The notes under the pieces: generated by a model
Seen by the model: the letters and a program-made list of their open reading frames with translations, nothing else
Told to the model about the DNA's origin: nothing
Databases searched by the model: none
Source: Cupriavidus necator A5-1
Lineage (GTDB): Bacteria > Pseudomonadota > Gammaproteobacteria > Burkholderiales > Burkholderiaceae
Length of the DNA stretch: 64,000 nucleotides
Direction: 5' to 3'
Assembly (NCBI RefSeq): GCF_000744095.1
Contig: NZ_JQLI01000001.1
Span: 558,001-622,000, forward strand
Shown here: piece after piece, positions 62,605 to 64,000 of the stretch
Layout: each line of letters starts with the position of its first letter
Position numbering within the stretch: the stretch's first letter is position 1
Position numbers and translations under genes: made by a program

Positions 62605-62831
62605 GCCTCACTCCCATGGCGGTCGGACGCGTTACGATGACCGCCGCAATTTTCTTTCATCGGCCGAACTTCCTTGAGATCTTCCGCTATGCTGCGCGTG
62701 GCCTCTAATCCCAGTTGGATGATGATCTCCATGCTGATCCCCTACGCCTCTGTGATAGGTCAGGGGTGAAGGCGAAGGTATCGGACAGTGTCCTACAGAC
62801 AGATTGCGCCAGGCAGCCGATGAGCGGCGCC

Positions 62832-63053
62832 TTAGCCAGGGATATCGCGCGGGTCGTTGCCCAAAGAATTGCGCGCGCGGATCTGTCCGTCACGGCCGTG
62901 GATGAACAACTCGACCTTCTTCTGCTTGGCTCTTTTGGTGCCGGCCGCGATGGCCTCTGCTTGCGTGTCGAATGTCTCCCGGCCGTGTCCGCCCTCGGCT
63001 TCAACGGTCCAGCGGTCATTGGCCGGTACCACGTGGATGTTATAGGCTGGCAC
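62832..63053 (-). CDS. DUF2188-family small protein
   Basis: A 73-aa protein, MPAYNIHVVPANDRWTVEAE, with repeated short strand motifs ending ELFIHGRDGQIRARNSLGND, as in DUF2188. These are usually small cytoplasmic proteins in Proteobacteria with no known function. No operon partner. Confidence 0.75.
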   Translation of the reverse strand: MPAYNIHVVPANDRWTVEAEGGHGRETFDTQAEAIAAGTKRAKQKKVELFIHGRDGQIRARNSLGNDPRDIPG

Positions 63054-63519
63054 GGCAGTCTCTTTGAAGTTGGTAAAGTCTCTGCGCCCGGGGGGCTATC
63101 GGTATCAGTCGCGGTCCGGAAAAAAAACCGGGTCCATGGCGTGCGCCAGTGGCGCCGACAAGGAGCGGCGACCGGCGTTCGGCTGGCTCGCTGGAGGTCC
63201 CGCGTGGCGCCGAAACTACCTACTGGTAGCCAAGTGATCCTCGGCCCGCAGCAGCTTTTCGCGGCGATCCCGCTCTTGCATTTGACTAGCAATGCAAGCT
63301 ATTGGGCATTTCACCAACTCGCGGTAAAACAGATATGCGAATGTGAAAATTACTCGCGCTTCGTATAGCGTGCGACTAGCTAAGCGGCCAGCCCAACTGC
63401 AAGCGTCGCCCTCCGGGGTGCACTTCAGCTTACGGGCTACGGCGGTGTACGGAGACAGCCGCGCTGGACTGCAAGTTAGCCGGCAAGCCTCTCGGCACTC
63501 TTGTTGCCTGGGTTTACTG
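63054..63519. other. No gene seen
   Basis: 466 bases between DUF2188 and the DUF4142 gene. Short frames only. It probably holds the promoter of the DUF2188 gene and the end of the DUF4142 transcript. Confidence 0.45.
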
Positions 63520-63999
63520 CTATGACTTTCCCTGGGATATCTCAGACGCCATTGTCTTGGCCAGCTCGAGATGATGCTCGAGCGTGGACAAGGTCTTCTT
63601 GGCGAATTCTTTGATGTCGCCATCCTTTGCCTCGGCGGAGGCCTTGCGGAAAAGCGCCACCGCGTCGGTGTGCGCTTTCACGCCCACTTCATTCGCGTAC
63701 TGCTTGTCGAAGCTGGCGCCGTTGAGCGCGCCCAGTCCCTCCAGCGTCTTCTGGTCCGACCCGCTGGGTGTCGTCGGAAGCTGCACGCCCTTGGTCGAGG
63801 CGACGCGCTTCAGCTCAGCCGCGGCGGCGCGATGGTCCTGCAGCATCTGGCTGGCAAAAGCCTTGACGGCAGAACTGCCGGCCTTGGCCTGCGCCATGTT
63901 GCTCGCCTCGATTTCCATCTGTCCTGCCTCCGCGGCCTTGTTCATGAATTCGACATCGCTGGCGGCTGGCGCGGCAAGGGCGCCATGCGTGGCGATCAA
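63520..63999 (-). CDS. DUF4142 (ferritin-like) protein, cut by the window edge
   Basis: At least 159 residues. The region SDVEFMNKAAEAGQMEIEAS is the first helix of the DUF4142 fold, followed by FASQMLQDHRAAAAELKRVA and LSTLEHHLELAKTMASEI, with the conserved histidines in HRAA and EHHLELA. The N-terminal signal peptide is probably beyond position 64000. Members are often envelope-associated; no metal-binding role is proven. Confidence 0.82.
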   Translation of the reverse strand: MIATHGALAAPAASDVEFMNKAAEAGQMEIEASNMAQAKAGSSAVKAFASQMLQDHRAAAAELKRVASTKGVQLPTTPSGSDQKTLEGLGALNGASFDKQYANEVGVKAHTDAVALFRKASAEAKDGDIKEFAKKTLSTLEHHLELAKTMASEISQGKS

Positions 64000-64000
64000 G

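Noticed and set aside
62705..63292. 195-codon minus-strand frame
   Set aside because: Overlaps the DUF2188 gene in another frame; Arg/Ser/Thr-rich shadow.

Overview
The window looks like part of a large replicon from a Burkholderiaceae betaproteobacterium of the Cupriavidus/Ralstonia type. The reasons are high GC, a lysine/alanine-rich histone-H1-like protein beside an H-NS-family protein, a polyhydroxyalkanoate phasin, molybdenum-hydroxylase catabolism with a branched-chain-type ABC importer, DUF4148 proteins, and many transposon scars. The genus is inferred from gene content, not proven.

Layout. 1-6.0 kb: a small catabolic cluster (acyl-CoA ligase, aldehyde dehydrogenase, quinone-oxidoreductase-like MDR protein, AraC regulator, convergent SDR). 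6.1-15.8 kb: an accessory stretch with two decayed Tn3-family transposase genes (the second still has both terminal inverted repeats), two nucleoid-protein genes around a CAU-anticodon tRNA, a broken exported-protein gene, an IS5-type fragment and a MocR-type tail. 15.8-28.3 kb: the best preserved block, a MarR-family regulator divergent from a tightly packed 11-gene operon (metallo-amidohydrolase, three-subunit molybdenum hydroxylase, CoxG-like protein, five-gene ABC importer, DUF1116 protein). It reads as uptake, hydroxylation and hydrolysis of one small, probably N-containing, substrate. 28.3-36.3 kb: decayed DNA with an AraC fragment cut by a 64-bp palindrome made of two transposon ends, a phasin, a shortened DUF3800 gene and a broken WYL-regulator locus.

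36.3-38.3 kb: a divergent LysR/argC pair. 38.7-41.9 kb: three small heat-shock proteins, a 93-aa protein and PsiE, resembling a stripped transmissible locus of stress tolerance, with facing heat-shock-type promoters. 42.0-47.4 kb: a signalling locus with two paralogous histidine kinases (one lacks the phospho-acceptor histidine), an HTH-receiver regulator between them and a frameshifted EAL gene. 48.0-52.2 kb: phage and transposon debris (TnsA-like, DNA ligase, C5 DNA methyltransferase, transposase tail) among a GlsB-type membrane protein and a repeat-rich lipoprotein.

52.3-61.3 kb: an envelope/redox stress region with a BamE-like lipoprotein, an ECF sigma/anti-sigma pair behind a striking 27-bp inverted repeat, small exported proteins sharing a DPFTDG-like motif, a VOC protein, a membrane ferredoxin-adenylate cyclase, a second decayed anti-sigma fragment, a Tat-type metallophosphoesterase and a cupredoxin. 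61.3-64 kb: an IS630 fragment, a histidine phosphatase, a DUF2188 protein and a DUF4142 protein running off the edge.

Pseudogenes, single-base frameshifts and in-frame TAG codons are unusually common. The live-looking modules (amidohydrolase/Mo-hydroxylase operon, heat-shock cluster, two-kinase locus, ECF locus) sit as islands in decaying DNA.
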